Source: CALJTV01 sp036821185
Lineage (GTDB): Bacteria > Chloroflexota > Dehalococcoidia > GIF9 > UBA5629
Direction of reading: 5' to 3'
DNA length: 64,000 bases
NCBI GenBank assembly: GCA_036821185.1
Contig: DAISKD010000003.1
Location: forward strand, 62,001 to 126,000
The notes beneath the pieces were generated by a model. The model had not been told where the DNA came from and did no database searches. It saw only the letters and a list, made by a program, of their open reading frames with translations. Below are positions 16,794 through 25,388 of the stretch, one piece after another (positions within the stretch are counted from its first letter, which is position 1; the number at the start of each line of letters is the position of its first letter). A program made the position numbers and the translations under genes.

Positions 16794-18444
16794 CAACATC
16801 GCCCTGATAGGTTTCTCAGGTACCGGCAAGTCTTCGGTGGCTAGAAAGGTCGCCGAGCTGCTGGGGTGGGGTTATGTGGACACCGATGAAGAGGTGGTCA
16901 AGCTAGCCGGTAAGAGCATCCCGGAGATATTCGAGCGCGACGGCGAAAGGGAATTTCGACGGCTAGAACGTGAGGTGCTGCAGAATATATGCAAAGTTGC
17001 CAGGAACGAGGTCATTGCCACCGGCGGCGGCATAATCATCGACGCCGAAAACCGGAAGCTCCTTCGGGAATGCAGTGTGGTCATCTGTCTGGAAGCCTCG
17101 CCCGAGACCATTCACCAGCGTTTGTTGACTCAGGGACTGGAGTCGTCCAGTCCTGTGGTGCGCCCCTTGCTTGCTGGTGACAATCCTCTGGAGCGCATCA
17201 GGGAGCTTAAACAATCGCGACAGCCTCTCTACGCGGTTGCCGACCGGACGGTGGACACTGATAGGCTTAATACACTGGAGGTCAGCCTTGAAGTGATAAA
17301 CGCTTGGAAGTCTGTCAGAAGTGACCGCAGTCTCCCAGCATATGAAGATGGGGGAGATGTGGCATGTGTAGTGGTAACCGAGACGGCGCATTATCCGGTA
17401 TTTGTGGGCTCCGGAATGCTGGGGCAACTCGGGACGAAGATGAGACAAGTCGACTTGTCTGGCGCAGCGGTTATCATAGCTGACGAGTCTGTGTTCAGCC
17501 TTTATGGGTCGAAGGTCTGTGACAGTCTAGGTAATGCGGGTTTCGCCGTGCACTGGTATACCGTCACCCCTGGCGAGGCTACCAAGAGCATTGAGCAGGC
17601 GGTAAAAATATACGACTTTCTGGTGGAGCGGAGGATAGAAAGGAAGGATGTCGTCGTGGCACTTGGAGGTGGTGTGGCTGGTGACCTAGCGGGATTTGTG
17701 GCGGCAACGTACTTGAGAGGACTACCTTGGGTACAGGTGCCGACGACCTTGATGGCTATGGTCGATGCCAGCATCGGCGGTAAGGTAGCGGTGAACCATA
17801 CCATGGGCAAGAACCTGATCGGCTCTTTTCACCAGCCGAGGCTGGTACTGGCTGACCTGGAGACGCTGGGCACGTTGCCCAGGCGCGAGCTGGTATCAGG
17901 CTGGACGGAGGTGATCAAGCACGGCTTGATCGCTGAAGCCGATTTGGTACAGTTCCTTGAGGATCAAGCGGAGCGGTTAGTGGTACTGGAACCTGCCGTC
18001 CTCCGCCGGGCTGTCGCCTGGAGTGCCTCGATCAAGGCGCAAGTGGTCAGCGAGGATGAAAAGGAAGAGGGAAAGCGGGTGATCCTGAATTACGGACATA
18101 CTGTGGGCCATGCCCTGGAGGCAGCCACCGGATACGAGCGTTTCCTCCATGGTGAGGCAGTGGCTATCGGCATGATGGTGGCAGCCGGGATAAGCCTGAG
18201 GCTCGGGCTGATAGACCGGGAGACGCTGAGGCGGCAGAGATTGTTACTGGAGAGGTTTGGCCTACCAACACAGTGCTCTGAAGTGGCAATGTCTGATATC
18301 ACCAGAGCGATGGAGCTGGACAAGAAGGTGCGCAACAAAGCTATCCGGTGGGTGTTGCTCGAGGGTATGGGTACGGCAGTGGTGCGCAGCGATGTACCAG
18401 AAGACATAGTTATCGGTGCCCTTGATGAGGTGATCGGAAATTGA
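16771..18444 (+). CDS. aroB: Fused shikimate kinase-3-dehydroquinate synthase (AroK-AroB)
   Basis: A 557-aa bifunctional protein. Residues about 1-175 are shikimate kinase: P-loop GFSGTGKSS, VDTDEEVVK, REFRRLEREVL and ATGGGII. Residues about 195-550 are 3-dehydroquinate synthase: LGGGVAGDLAGFVAATYLRG, VPTTLMAMVDASIGGKVAVN, the Zn ligand region SGWTEVIKHGLI, NYGHTVGHALE and HGEAVAIGM. The two activities catalyse non-adjacent pathway steps (steps 2 and 5). The ATG at 16771 lies inside aroC with no clear ribosome site, so translation is probably coupled; GTG at 16765 is an alternative. Confidence 0.95.
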   Translation: MNSPQSGSNIALIGFSGTGKSSVARKVAELLGWGYVDTDEEVVKLAGKSIPEIFERDGEREFRRLEREVLQNICKVARNEVIATGGGIIIDAENRKLLRECSVVICLEASPETIHQRLLTQGLESSSPVVRPLLAGDNPLERIRELKQSRQPLYAVADRTVDTDRLNTLEVSLEVINAWKSVRSDRSLPAYEDGGDVACVVVTETAHYPVFVGSGMLGQLGTKMRQVDLSGAAVIIADESVFSLYGSKVCDSLGNAGFAVHWYTVTPGEATKSIEQAVKIYDFLVERRIERKDVVVALGGGVAGDLAGFVAATYLRGLPWVQVPTTLMAMVDASIGGKVAVNHTMGKNLIGSFHQPRLVLADLETLGTLPRRELVSGWTEVIKHGLIAEADLVQFLEDQAERLVVLEPAVLRRAVAWSASIKAQVVSEDEKEEGKRVILNYGHTVGHALEAATGYERFLHGEAVAIGMMVAAGISLRLGLIDRETLRRQRLLLERFGLPTQCSEVAMSDITRAMELDKKVRNKAIRWVLLEGMGTAVVRSDVPEDIVIGALDEVIGN

Positions 18445-19304
18445 GAGCCAGCCTGACATATGCGTGGAGAATTACTGACTACATTGAGGTACTGAAGCCG
18501 GGTGCCACCTTCCTTTTGACTTTCATCGGTGGGTGTGCAGCAGTCCTAGCTGCCGGTGGGGAGATAGCGGCTGGGAGGCTGGCATTGATCTTACTGGCCA
18601 TTGCTCTGGGGAGCGCTGGCTGTAATGGGCTTACCAACTATCTGGATAGGGAAGTAGACGCGCGCATGGTGAGGACTGCCCATCGCGCCCTGCCTTCAGG
18701 ACGTATCGCCCCCCCACAGAAGGTATTGCCTCTAGTTTTGGGACTTATCCTTGCTGGTCTGGTACTGGCATGGTTTTTGCACCCACTGTGCTTTGTCTTC
18801 GGCGCCACAGGTGCCGTGGCTTCTTCTGTATGGAGGAAGACGGTTTCCTGTACTTTCCTGGGCATGGTGGCCAGTTGCAGTCCGGTGCTCATTGGCTGGC
18901 TGGCGGTTAAGCCCGCCTTTGACCTTCAGATCTTGCTTCTCTGTCTTTTGGTGGTGGTGTGGGTGCCGCTGCATGTGTGGAGCGTGATGATAGCCAATCG
19001 GGAGGACTATCTGGGCGCCGGCTTGAACTATTTTCCGCTAAGCTGGTCGGTGAGAAATGTGGTGAAAACGTTATTTGGTTTAGCGTTACTCCTGTGCGTG
19101 ATTTCAGTCCTGCTCTATTTCACAGGCCTCCATTTGCTGTATTTAGTGGTGGCAGGCGTTTTTGGCCTGGCCATGGTCGTTGCCAGTGGCAACCTGCTGT
19201 TTTCGACGACGGCGAAGTCCGCCTGGCGGCTTTATAAATTGTCTGCCTATCCTTACCTGGGAATCGTATTCTTAGCTGTAGCTCTTGACGCCTGGTTGTT
19301 CTGA
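18441..19304 (+). CDS. ctaB: Protoheme IX farnesyltransferase-like UbiA prenyltransferase
   Basis: A 287-aa membrane protein with about eight to nine hydrophobic segments. The first prenyl-binding motif NYLDREVDARM and the following RTAHRALPSGRI match heme O synthase (CtaB) more closely than other UbiA members. The second polar loop (NREDYLGAGLNYFPL) is also CtaB-like. It would add farnesyl to heme B to make heme O. The TTG start overlaps the aroKB stop (TTGA). No cytochrome oxidase genes are in the window, so it could serve another heme or prenyl pathway. Confidence 0.8.
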   Translation: MRASLTYAWRITDYIEVLKPGATFLLTFIGGCAAVLAAGGEIAAGRLALILLAIALGSAGCNGLTNYLDREVDARMVRTAHRALPSGRIAPPQKVLPLVLGLILAGLVLAWFLHPLCFVFGATGAVASSVWRKTVSCTFLGMVASCSPVLIGWLAVKPAFDLQILLLCLLVVVWVPLHVWSVMIANREDYLGAGLNYFPLSWSVRNVVKTLFGLALLLCVISVLLYFTGLHLLYLVVAGVFGLAMVVASGNLLFSTTAKSAWRLYKLSAYPYLGIVFLAVALDAWLF

Positions 19305-19307
19305 AAG

Positions 19308-20492
19308 GTGACTAATTTCAGAGTGGCGAAGACCTGCGGCGCCACAGGGGCGCGATTGGGCGAGATCAGCACGGCCCACGGAGTGGTGAATACGCCGGCG
19401 TTTTTGCCTGTGGGCAGCCGAGGCACGGTGAAGACGCTTACTTCCGATGACCTCCGCGATGTCAAGGTGAGCATGGTGCTGGCAAATGTGTACCACCTGT
19501 ATCTTAGACCCGGGGTGGACGTCATCGAGAGATCGGGTGGGCTGCACAAATTTATGAGATGGGGAGGTCCGATACTCACCGATAGCGGTGGTTATCAGGT
19601 GTTCAGCATGGCGAGGCTCTGCCGGCTGGACGACGCAGGTGTAGTTTTTCGCTCGCACATCGATGGCAGCGAGCACCGGTTTACTCCTGAGACTGTTATT
19701 GAGCTTCAGGAGAGAATGGGTGCTGATATCATCATGCCTCTGGACCACTGCCCGCCGTCCAGCGCCAGTACCGAAGAGATAGTTGAGGCAGTACGACGGA
19801 CATATTGCTGGGCTGTGTCCTCCAAAAGAAGCCATAAAAAGCCGGGGCAGATGCTTTTCGGCATCGTCCAGGGTGGGCTTTTCCCCGAGCTGCGGCAGCG
19901 GGCAGCCAGGGATATCGTCTCGCTTGACTTCGATGGATATGCCATTGGGGGGCTCAGCCTGGGTGAGCCGAAGTCGGTAATGTGGTCGGTGGTGGCCGAA
20001 ACGGTGCCGTTGCTGCCTGCGGACAAACCGCGTTACCTCATGGGTGTAGGCTCGCCCGAGGACGTAATAGAGGGGGTTAGCGGTGGCATAGACCTTTTCG
20101 ACAGTGCATTGCCCACACGGGTCGCCCGGAATGGGGCGCTGTTTACTGCCAGTGGTAGGCAAAATATCACCAGGGCCAGCTTCAGGGATGATGAGTCGCC
20201 AGTGGACCCTGAGTGCGATTGTTACACCTGCCGTAATTTCACAACAGCTTATCTACACCATCTCTTTCGCTGTGACGAGCTGCTGGTTTATCGGTTGGCC
20301 ACCATCCATAATGTGCGTTTCATGATGAGGTTGATGGAGAAGATAAGGGAAGCCATAAAGGAAGATACCTTCGATGAATTCAAGAGGGAGTTCCTTGCCA
20401 GCTACCGGACTACAGACGAGGAGCTGAGGATAGCCCAGAAGCAAAAGTGGCTGAGCACGGGCCATGGCCGTGATAAGGGCATGAGGGGTTAG
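19308..20492 (+). CDS. tgt: tRNA-guanine transglycosylase (queuine/preQ1)
   Basis: A 394-aa TGT. Active-site segment ILTDSGGYQVFSMARL, the conserved GGLSLGEP region, YLMGVGSPEDVIEGV and a nucleophile region near FDSALPTR are visible. A C-terminal zinc site is formed by CDCYTC and a later His. It swaps G34 for preQ1 in GUN tRNAs, the first step on tRNA towards queuosine. GTG start with GAAAG just upstream. It is last in the alaS operon. A QueG-like Fe-S protein occurs at 45794-46735. Confidence 0.96.
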   Translation: MTNFRVAKTCGATGARLGEISTAHGVVNTPAFLPVGSRGTVKTLTSDDLRDVKVSMVLANVYHLYLRPGVDVIERSGGLHKFMRWGGPILTDSGGYQVFSMARLCRLDDAGVVFRSHIDGSEHRFTPETVIELQERMGADIIMPLDHCPPSSASTEEIVEAVRRTYCWAVSSKRSHKKPGQMLFGIVQGGLFPELRQRAARDIVSLDFDGYAIGGLSLGEPKSVMWSVVAETVPLLPADKPRYLMGVGSPEDVIEGVSGGIDLFDSALPTRVARNGALFTASGRQNITRASFRDDESPVDPECDCYTCRNFTTAYLHHLFRCDELLVYRLATIHNVRFMMRLMEKIREAIKEDTFDEFKREFLASYRTTDEELRIAQKQKWLSTGHGRDKGMRG

Positions 20493-20552
20493 ATAGGCAG
20501 GGGCGTGCCGTCACCCGAGGGTAATTGGCCACCGTCTTCTCCGGCAGCCAAA

Positions 20553-20582
20553 TTGAATTGAAAAGCTACTGTGGGCTATAAT
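20553..20582 (+). promoter_or_regulatory. Sigma70 promoter for aspS
   Basis: TTGAAT (20553-20558), an 18-bp spacer and a perfect TATAAT (20577-20582). The start would be near 20589, just ahead of the AAGGAGGT (20592-20599) that serves the TTG start of aspS. Confidence 0.65.
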
Positions 20583-20604
20583 TTCGCCGCTAAGGAGGTC
20601 ACTG

Positions 20605-22407
20605 TTGCTAAAAAGTCATAGCTGTGGTGAGTTGAGGAGAGGGCATGCCGGTCAGACGGTATCACTTGCCGGCTGGGTACACCGGCGCCGTGACCACGGC
20701 GGTCTAATATTCATTGACCTGAGAGACAAAGAGGGGATTGTCCAGGTGGTGTTCAACCCCGAGGTTTCAGAGGAGGCCCATCAGGTGGCCAGCGAATTTC
20801 GTAATGAGTATGTTGTTCAGGTGAGTGGCAAGGTAGCCTTGCGTCCTAAGGGCACGGAGAACCCAAAGCTACCAACCGGGGAGATAGAGGTGATCTCCGA
20901 GCAAGCCAGGGTGTTGAACACCGCAAAAACGCCACCGTTTTACATAAATGAGGATGTACCCATAGATGAGAACTTGAACCTGAAGTATCGGTACCTTTAT
21001 CTGCGGCGCCCGAGGGTGAAGGAGAATATTATACTTCGTCACAGGGTGGTGAAGTTCATCCGCGATTTCCTTGATGCCAGGGGCTTTGTTGAGATTGAGA
21101 CGCCGATATTGATAAAGAGCACCCCCGAGGGGGCACGGGACTATTTGGTGCCCAGCCGCCTGTATCCGGGCAGGTTCTACGCTTTGCCTCAGTCGCCACA
21201 GCAGCTAAAGCAGCTACTTATGGTGGCCGGTTTTGAAAAGTATTATCAGATAGCGCGCTGTTTTCGGGACGAGGACCTGCGGGCTGACAGGCAGCCGGAG
21301 TTTACCCAGCTTGACATTGAGATGAGCTTTATAGACGAAGAAGATATATTGCAATTGCTTGAGGAGATGTTCACCTCCCTGGTGGAGACGGTGAAGCCAG
21401 ACGTGAGGGTGATAAAGCCGTTCCCGCGCCTTTCTTATGCCGAGGTGATGGAGCGCTATGGTACCGATAAGCCTGATATTCGTTTCGGGCTGGAGCTAAA
21501 GGACATTTCAGCTATAGTGGCCGAATCTTCTTTTTCCGTGTTTCGTTCCACCGTCAAAAGTGGTGGCACGGTAAAGGCCATCTGTCTGCCCGGTTGCGCC
21601 GGCTATTCAGGTAAGCAAATAGAGGAGCTGACACAGCTCGCCCGTTCCTACGGGGCTAAAGGGCTGATAACTTTAGCCTTGCCTGCTGATGAGGCCGTTG
21701 AACAGTTGTCACCAGAAAAGGTCAGGTCCGTGGCGAGCAAGCATTTGAGCGAGGGTGAGCTGAGGGCTATTCTGCGTAAGTGCGAGGCAAGACCTGGGGA
21801 CCTGGTCATTATCGTGGCAGATGAACCGAAGGTGACGAACAAGGTACTGGACGAGCTCAGGAGGGAGATGGGACGCCGGCTGAATCTGGCTGCGCCTGAC
21901 CTGCTGGCATTCCTGTTTGTAATTGATTACCCGTTGCTGGAGTGGAACGAGGAACTTGGGCACTGGGAGCCGATGCACCATCCCTTCACTGCACCGCGCG
22001 AGGAGGACATACCCCTGTTGGATACGGAGCCGGCGAAAGTGCGCGCCCGTCACTATGATATCGTGTGTAACGGCTACGAACTTTCCAGTGGCAGCATCAG
22101 GATACATACCAGGCCTCTCCAGGAGAAGATGTTCCGCCTGCTGGGCTACAAAGATGATGAGATCCAGGAGCGTTTCGGGCACCTCCTCGAGGCGTTTGAT
22201 TATGGGGCGCCACCGCATGGTGGCATTGCCCCGGGCATCGACCGCCTGGTGATGTTGTTGGCCAGGGCTGACAACATACGGGAGGTCATAGCTTTCCCCA
22301 AGAACCAGAGCGCTGTCGATGTGATGAGCGGCTCACCATCTCCGGTAGCGCAGTCTCAGCTTGACGAGCTTCACCTTATGGTGAAGCTGGATGATGCCGC
22401 GAAATAG
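20605..22407 (+). CDS. aspS: Aspartyl-tRNA synthetase, probably non-discriminating
   Basis: A 600-aa bacterial-type AspRS with an N-terminal OB anticodon-binding domain (LAGWVHRRRDHGGLIFIDLR), class II motif 2 (FRDEDLRADRQPEFTQLDIE), a GAD insertion domain (about 290-410) and motif 3 (GIAPGIDRLVML). The TTG start is chosen for the strong AAGGAGGT site. In the anticodon domain the RRRDHGG sequence carries His where discriminating enzymes such as E. coli's have Leu; together with GTENP this resembles non-discriminating AspRS, which also charges tRNA-Asn. That implies a GatCAB amidotransferase elsewhere in the genome. Confidence 0.95.
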   Translation: MLKSHSCGELRRGHAGQTVSLAGWVHRRRDHGGLIFIDLRDKEGIVQVVFNPEVSEEAHQVASEFRNEYVVQVSGKVALRPKGTENPKLPTGEIEVISEQARVLNTAKTPPFYINEDVPIDENLNLKYRYLYLRRPRVKENIILRHRVVKFIRDFLDARGFVEIETPILIKSTPEGARDYLVPSRLYPGRFYALPQSPQQLKQLLMVAGFEKYYQIARCFRDEDLRADRQPEFTQLDIEMSFIDEEDILQLLEEMFTSLVETVKPDVRVIKPFPRLSYAEVMERYGTDKPDIRFGLELKDISAIVAESSFSVFRSTVKSGGTVKAICLPGCAGYSGKQIEELTQLARSYGAKGLITLALPADEAVEQLSPEKVRSVASKHLSEGELRAILRKCEARPGDLVIIVADEPKVTNKVLDELRREMGRRLNLAAPDLLAFLFVIDYPLLEWNEELGHWEPMHHPFTAPREEDIPLLDTEPAKVRARHYDIVCNGYELSSGSIRIHTRPLQEKMFRLLGYKDDEIQERFGHLLEAFDYGAPPHGGIAPGIDRLVMLLARADNIREVIAFPKNQSAVDVMSGSPSPVAQSQLDELHLMVKLDDAAK

Positions 22408-22411
22408 CAGC

Positions 22412-22442
22412 TTGAGCGCAATTCCAGATAAACTGGTATAAT
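22412..22442 (+). promoter_or_regulatory. Promoter for tig-clpP
   Basis: A perfect TATAAT (22437-22442) preceded by TGG forms an extended -10. A weak TTGAGC (22412-22417) lies 19 bp upstream. The start is predicted near 22450, 20 nt before the tig ATG. Confidence 0.6.
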
Positions 22443-22470
22443 TTATTAACCCGAAGGAGACGTCGTCGGA

Positions 22471-23751
22471 ATGAAAGTGTCTACTGAACCAATGCAGAAC
22501 AGCCAGGTGCTGCTGAACATCGAAATGGAGACCGGTGAGGTGGACAAGTACCTTGATAGGGCTTATCAGCGCCTGGCCAAGCGGGTATCGGTACCCGGGT
22601 TCCGTAAGGGCAAGGTGCCAAAGGAGGTGCTGGTGCGCTATGTGGGTAAGGAGGCACTGTTCCGCGAGGCACTGGAGGACCTCATACCCGAGGTTTATGC
22701 TGAGGCTGTGGAAAGTCAGGAGATCGAGCCCATTGCCGAACCATCGTTCGAAATAGTCCAGACCGAGCCGCTGATATTCAAGGCGGTGGTGCCGCTCAAG
22801 CCAACGGTAAGGCTCGGCGATTACAATCAGATCAAAATCGAGACCCAACCGGTCGAGGTCACTGATGCTGAGATAGACGCAGTGCTGGAACAGCTCCGTG
22901 AGGAGCATGCCGTGTTGTCCCCAGTGGAACGCCCGGTGGCCATAGGCGATGAGGTGACGCTGGACGTGCAGGAGGTGCGGGAGGGGAAATCGATACCGCT
23001 CCGTCAGGACCTGGTCTATGAGGTGCGGGCGGGCTCGCGGCTGCCCCTGCCGGGGTTTGCTGAAAGTCTGGTTGGTATAAGCAAGGGCGAGGAAAAGGAG
23101 GTCACCCTGTCATATCCTGCTGATTATGAGGTTGCGGAGCTTGCCGGCAAGGAGCATGTGTTCCGGGTGACCATCAAAGACGTAAAGGAGAAAAAGTTAC
23201 CAGGGTTGGACGACGAGTTTGCCAGAATGGTGGGCAGTGACAATCTAGCCTCGCTGCGGACCAGGATAGCGGATGCCATCAGGGCCAGGAAGGAATTGAT
23301 GGCGCGTCTGGATGCGGAGAAAAGGATAATGGACGCGCTTGTGAAAGTTGGCCAGGTGGAGTACCCGCCGGTCCTGGTGGAGGCGGAGATCGACCGTCTG
23401 CTTGTAGACGAAGCCAGACATTTTGCTGAAGGGGTCACCGGGCTGGAAAGGTACCTGAGGGCGCTGGGTAAGACGATGGCCGACCATAGGGAGGAGCTGC
23501 GTGCCGATGCGACACAGCGGCTGGTGCGCTCACTGGTCTTGGATGAAGTTGTGGAAGCTGAAAAGGTTGAAGTGACCGATTCGGAGGTCGAGGAAGAGAT
23601 AGAGCGGATGGTGGCAAATGCCGGAGAGGGAGCTGAGAGGGTGAGAGAGGCTTTCAACTCTGACGATAGGAAGGAATCGGTGCGGCGGTTCCTTAAACGA
23701 CGTAAGACCATGGACATTTTGCTGGAGCGACTGGTGGTGAAGGCAGGTTGA
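22471..23751 (+). CDS. tig: Trigger factor chaperone
   Basis: A 426-aa ribosome-associated chaperone. The N-terminal ribosome-binding domain carries the signature VPGFRKGKVPKEVL; the middle FKBP-type PPIase domain spans about residues 150-240 (IGDEVTLDVQEVREGK); the C-terminal helical arm is rich in Glu, Arg and Lys. Length is typical. GAAGGAGA lies 10 nt before the ATG. It is followed by clpP, a common tig-clpP arrangement, but clpX is absent here. Confidence 0.95.
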   Translation: MKVSTEPMQNSQVLLNIEMETGEVDKYLDRAYQRLAKRVSVPGFRKGKVPKEVLVRYVGKEALFREALEDLIPEVYAEAVESQEIEPIAEPSFEIVQTEPLIFKAVVPLKPTVRLGDYNQIKIETQPVEVTDAEIDAVLEQLREEHAVLSPVERPVAIGDEVTLDVQEVREGKSIPLRQDLVYEVRAGSRLPLPGFAESLVGISKGEEKEVTLSYPADYEVAELAGKEHVFRVTIKDVKEKKLPGLDDEFARMVGSDNLASLRTRIADAIRARKELMARLDAEKRIMDALVKVGQVEYPPVLVEAEIDRLLVDEARHFAEGVTGLERYLRALGKTMADHREELRADATQRLVRSLVLDEVVEAEKVEVTDSEVEEEIERMVANAGEGAERVREAFNSDDRKESVRRFLKRRKTMDILLERLVVKAG

Positions 23752-23774
23752 GTTACTTTAAGGAGGTGTGACAG

Positions 23775-24395
23775 ATGATGGAAAGGTTTCAGAGCATCAT
23801 ACCGATGGTCATCGAGACTAGCGCCCGCGGGGAACGGGCCTTCGATATATATTCACTGCTCCTCAAGGAGCGCATTGTATTCTTGGGCACGCCGATTAAC
23901 GATCAGGTGGCGAACCTTATCATTGCCCAATTGCTCTATCTGGAGCACGAAGATCCCGACAAGGACATAAACCTGTACATCAATTGTCCCGGTGGTATCG
24001 TCAGTGCTGGCTTGGCCATTTATGATACCATGCAGTTGATCCGTCCAGATGTATCGACCATCTGTGTGGGGATGGCGGCAAGCATGGGGACGTTGATCCT
24101 TTGCGCCGGGGCAAAGGGAAAGCGGTATGCTTTGCCCCACGCCACTATTCATATGCACCAGGCGTTAGGTGGTGCTCAAGGCGCGGCAGCAGATATAGCG
24201 ATAGCTGCCAAGGAGATCATGCGGCTGCAGGACCTGATCCGCAGCATATTGGCCAAGCATACAGGTCAGCCGATAGAGAAAATTGCCCATGATACTGACC
24301 GCGACTTCTACCTGGGTGCGGAGCAGGCTGTAGAGTATGGCATCATCGACGAAATCCTACGGAGACCGGGCGACAAGCAACTGGCAAAGAAGTGA
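23775..24395 (+). CDS. clpP: ATP-dependent Clp protease proteolytic subunit
   Basis: A 206-aa serine peptidase of normal length. Catalytic Ser is in VGMAASMGTLILCAGAKG, His in PHATIHMHQ and Asp in DTDRDFYLG. IYINCPGG-type strand NLYINCPGGIVSAGLAIYD is present. The MAASMG context (usually QAASMG) and PHATIHMHQ (usually PNARIMIHQ) are slight variants. AAGGAGGTG (23760-23768) precedes the tandem ATGATG; either could start. It forms the tetradecameric protease with an AAA+ partner encoded elsewhere. The convergent pfkB gene ends 9 bp away. Confidence 0.95.
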   Translation: MMERFQSIIPMVIETSARGERAFDIYSLLLKERIVFLGTPINDQVANLIIAQLLYLEHEDPDKDINLYINCPGGIVSAGLAIYDTMQLIRPDVSTICVGMAASMGTLILCAGAKGKRYALPHATIHMHQALGGAQGAAADIAIAAKEIMRLQDLIRSILAKHTGQPIEKIAHDTDRDFYLGAEQAVEYGIIDEILRRPGDKQLAKK

Positions 24396-24404
24396 GCGCG
24401 GGGT

Positions 24405-25385
24405 TCAATCTGCAAGCGGGTAGCCGGCGCGTTTAAAGAAAGCCCGTGATAACTGCTCTGGGGTGGGAAATCCCCTTCTGCCCCCGGGTGCTGAGATTAC
24501 GAAGCGTGCTACGATATCACCCAGCAGACCGCATTCATTCAGGTTTTTATTTCTCAACATACCGAAAAGGAACCCGGAGGCAAAGGCGTCTCCAGCCCCT
24601 GTAGTTTCGATATTCTCCAGCGTCTCGTCTGCACTGGTTACCTGGTGTTCCGCCTGCCGGGTGCAGATATAGCTGATTAATTTTTTGCCGTTGCCAAGGG
24701 GGATGCCTCTGCCTAGGGTGACCACCACTATATCGCTGCCCAGCTGGACAAGTTTTTCAGCCCCTGTTTTGAAGTCTTTCCCTGTAAGCAATTCTATTTC
24801 CTCGCGGTTCAGAAAGACGATGCGCGAGCGCTCCAGCAAAGGTAAAAGCACCCTCAGGCCCTTTGAGGCGTAGAGCATGCCCGGCGCGAAGCTGAGCTTT
24901 GTCCGGCCTGTCAGGTTGCTTGCCGCCTCTAACTGCAGGTAGAGCTGCCTATCTTCGGCGAACGAAGAGAAGTGGGCTATTTGTGGACTGTTCAGGTAGT
25001 CCGTATCAATATCCTGGCTGTCGAGCAGGCTGTTAGCCCCGGGCAGAAGGTATATGGCGCGCCTTCCCTTCTTATCGCTGAAGCAAAATGCCAGGCCTGT
25101 TTTCGCTGCCTTCTTAATGTGAATGTGGCTTATATCCGTACCGACGGCTTTGAGGTCGCGGATGAGCTTTCTGCCTTCGGCGTCATTGCCCACAGCACCG
25201 ATGAAGCCGGTGCTAATGCCGAGCTTGGCAAGTCCGTAGATGGTATTGGCTGCGGAGCCACCGGGGGCGGGGATGAAATCCGTCACCATAGCTTCGCCGT
25301 CAGCGACGGTTTCGGCCACACGACAGATATAGTCGAGGTTCATGGCACCGAAGCCAATTACCGCGATCTCGTTGGTCTCAATCAA
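24405..25385 (-). CDS. PfkB/ribokinase family carbohydrate kinase
   Basis: A 326-aa sugar/nucleoside kinase. The N-terminal glycine motif is near GGSAANTIYGLAKLG and the C-terminal signature ETTGAGDAFASGFLFG supplies the catalytic Asp and anion hole. The substrate cannot be assigned from sequence. It is the last gene of the dprA operon, starting 3 nt after the HAD gene. Pairing with a HAD phosphatase-like protein could mean they handle the same phosphorylated compound, which is only a guess. Confidence 0.85.
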   Translation of the reverse strand: MIETNEIAVIGFGAMNLDYICRVAETVADGEAMVTDFIPAPGGSAANTIYGLAKLGISTGFIGAVGNDAEGRKLIRDLKAVGTDISHIHIKKAAKTGLAFCFSDKKGRRAIYLLPGANSLLDSQDIDTDYLNSPQIAHFSSFAEDRQLYLQLEAASNLTGRTKLSFAPGMLYASKGLRVLLPLLERSRIVFLNREEIELLTGKDFKTGAEKLVQLGSDIVVVTLGRGIPLGNGKKLISYICTRQAEHQVTSADETLENIETTGAGDAFASGFLFGMLRNKNLNECGLLGDIVARFVISAPGGRRGFPTPEQLSRAFFKRAGYPLAD

Positions 25386-25388
25386 CGT

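Noticed and set aside
20493..20552. Terminator after tgt
   Set aside because: No stable G/C-rich stem followed by a T run could be made out.
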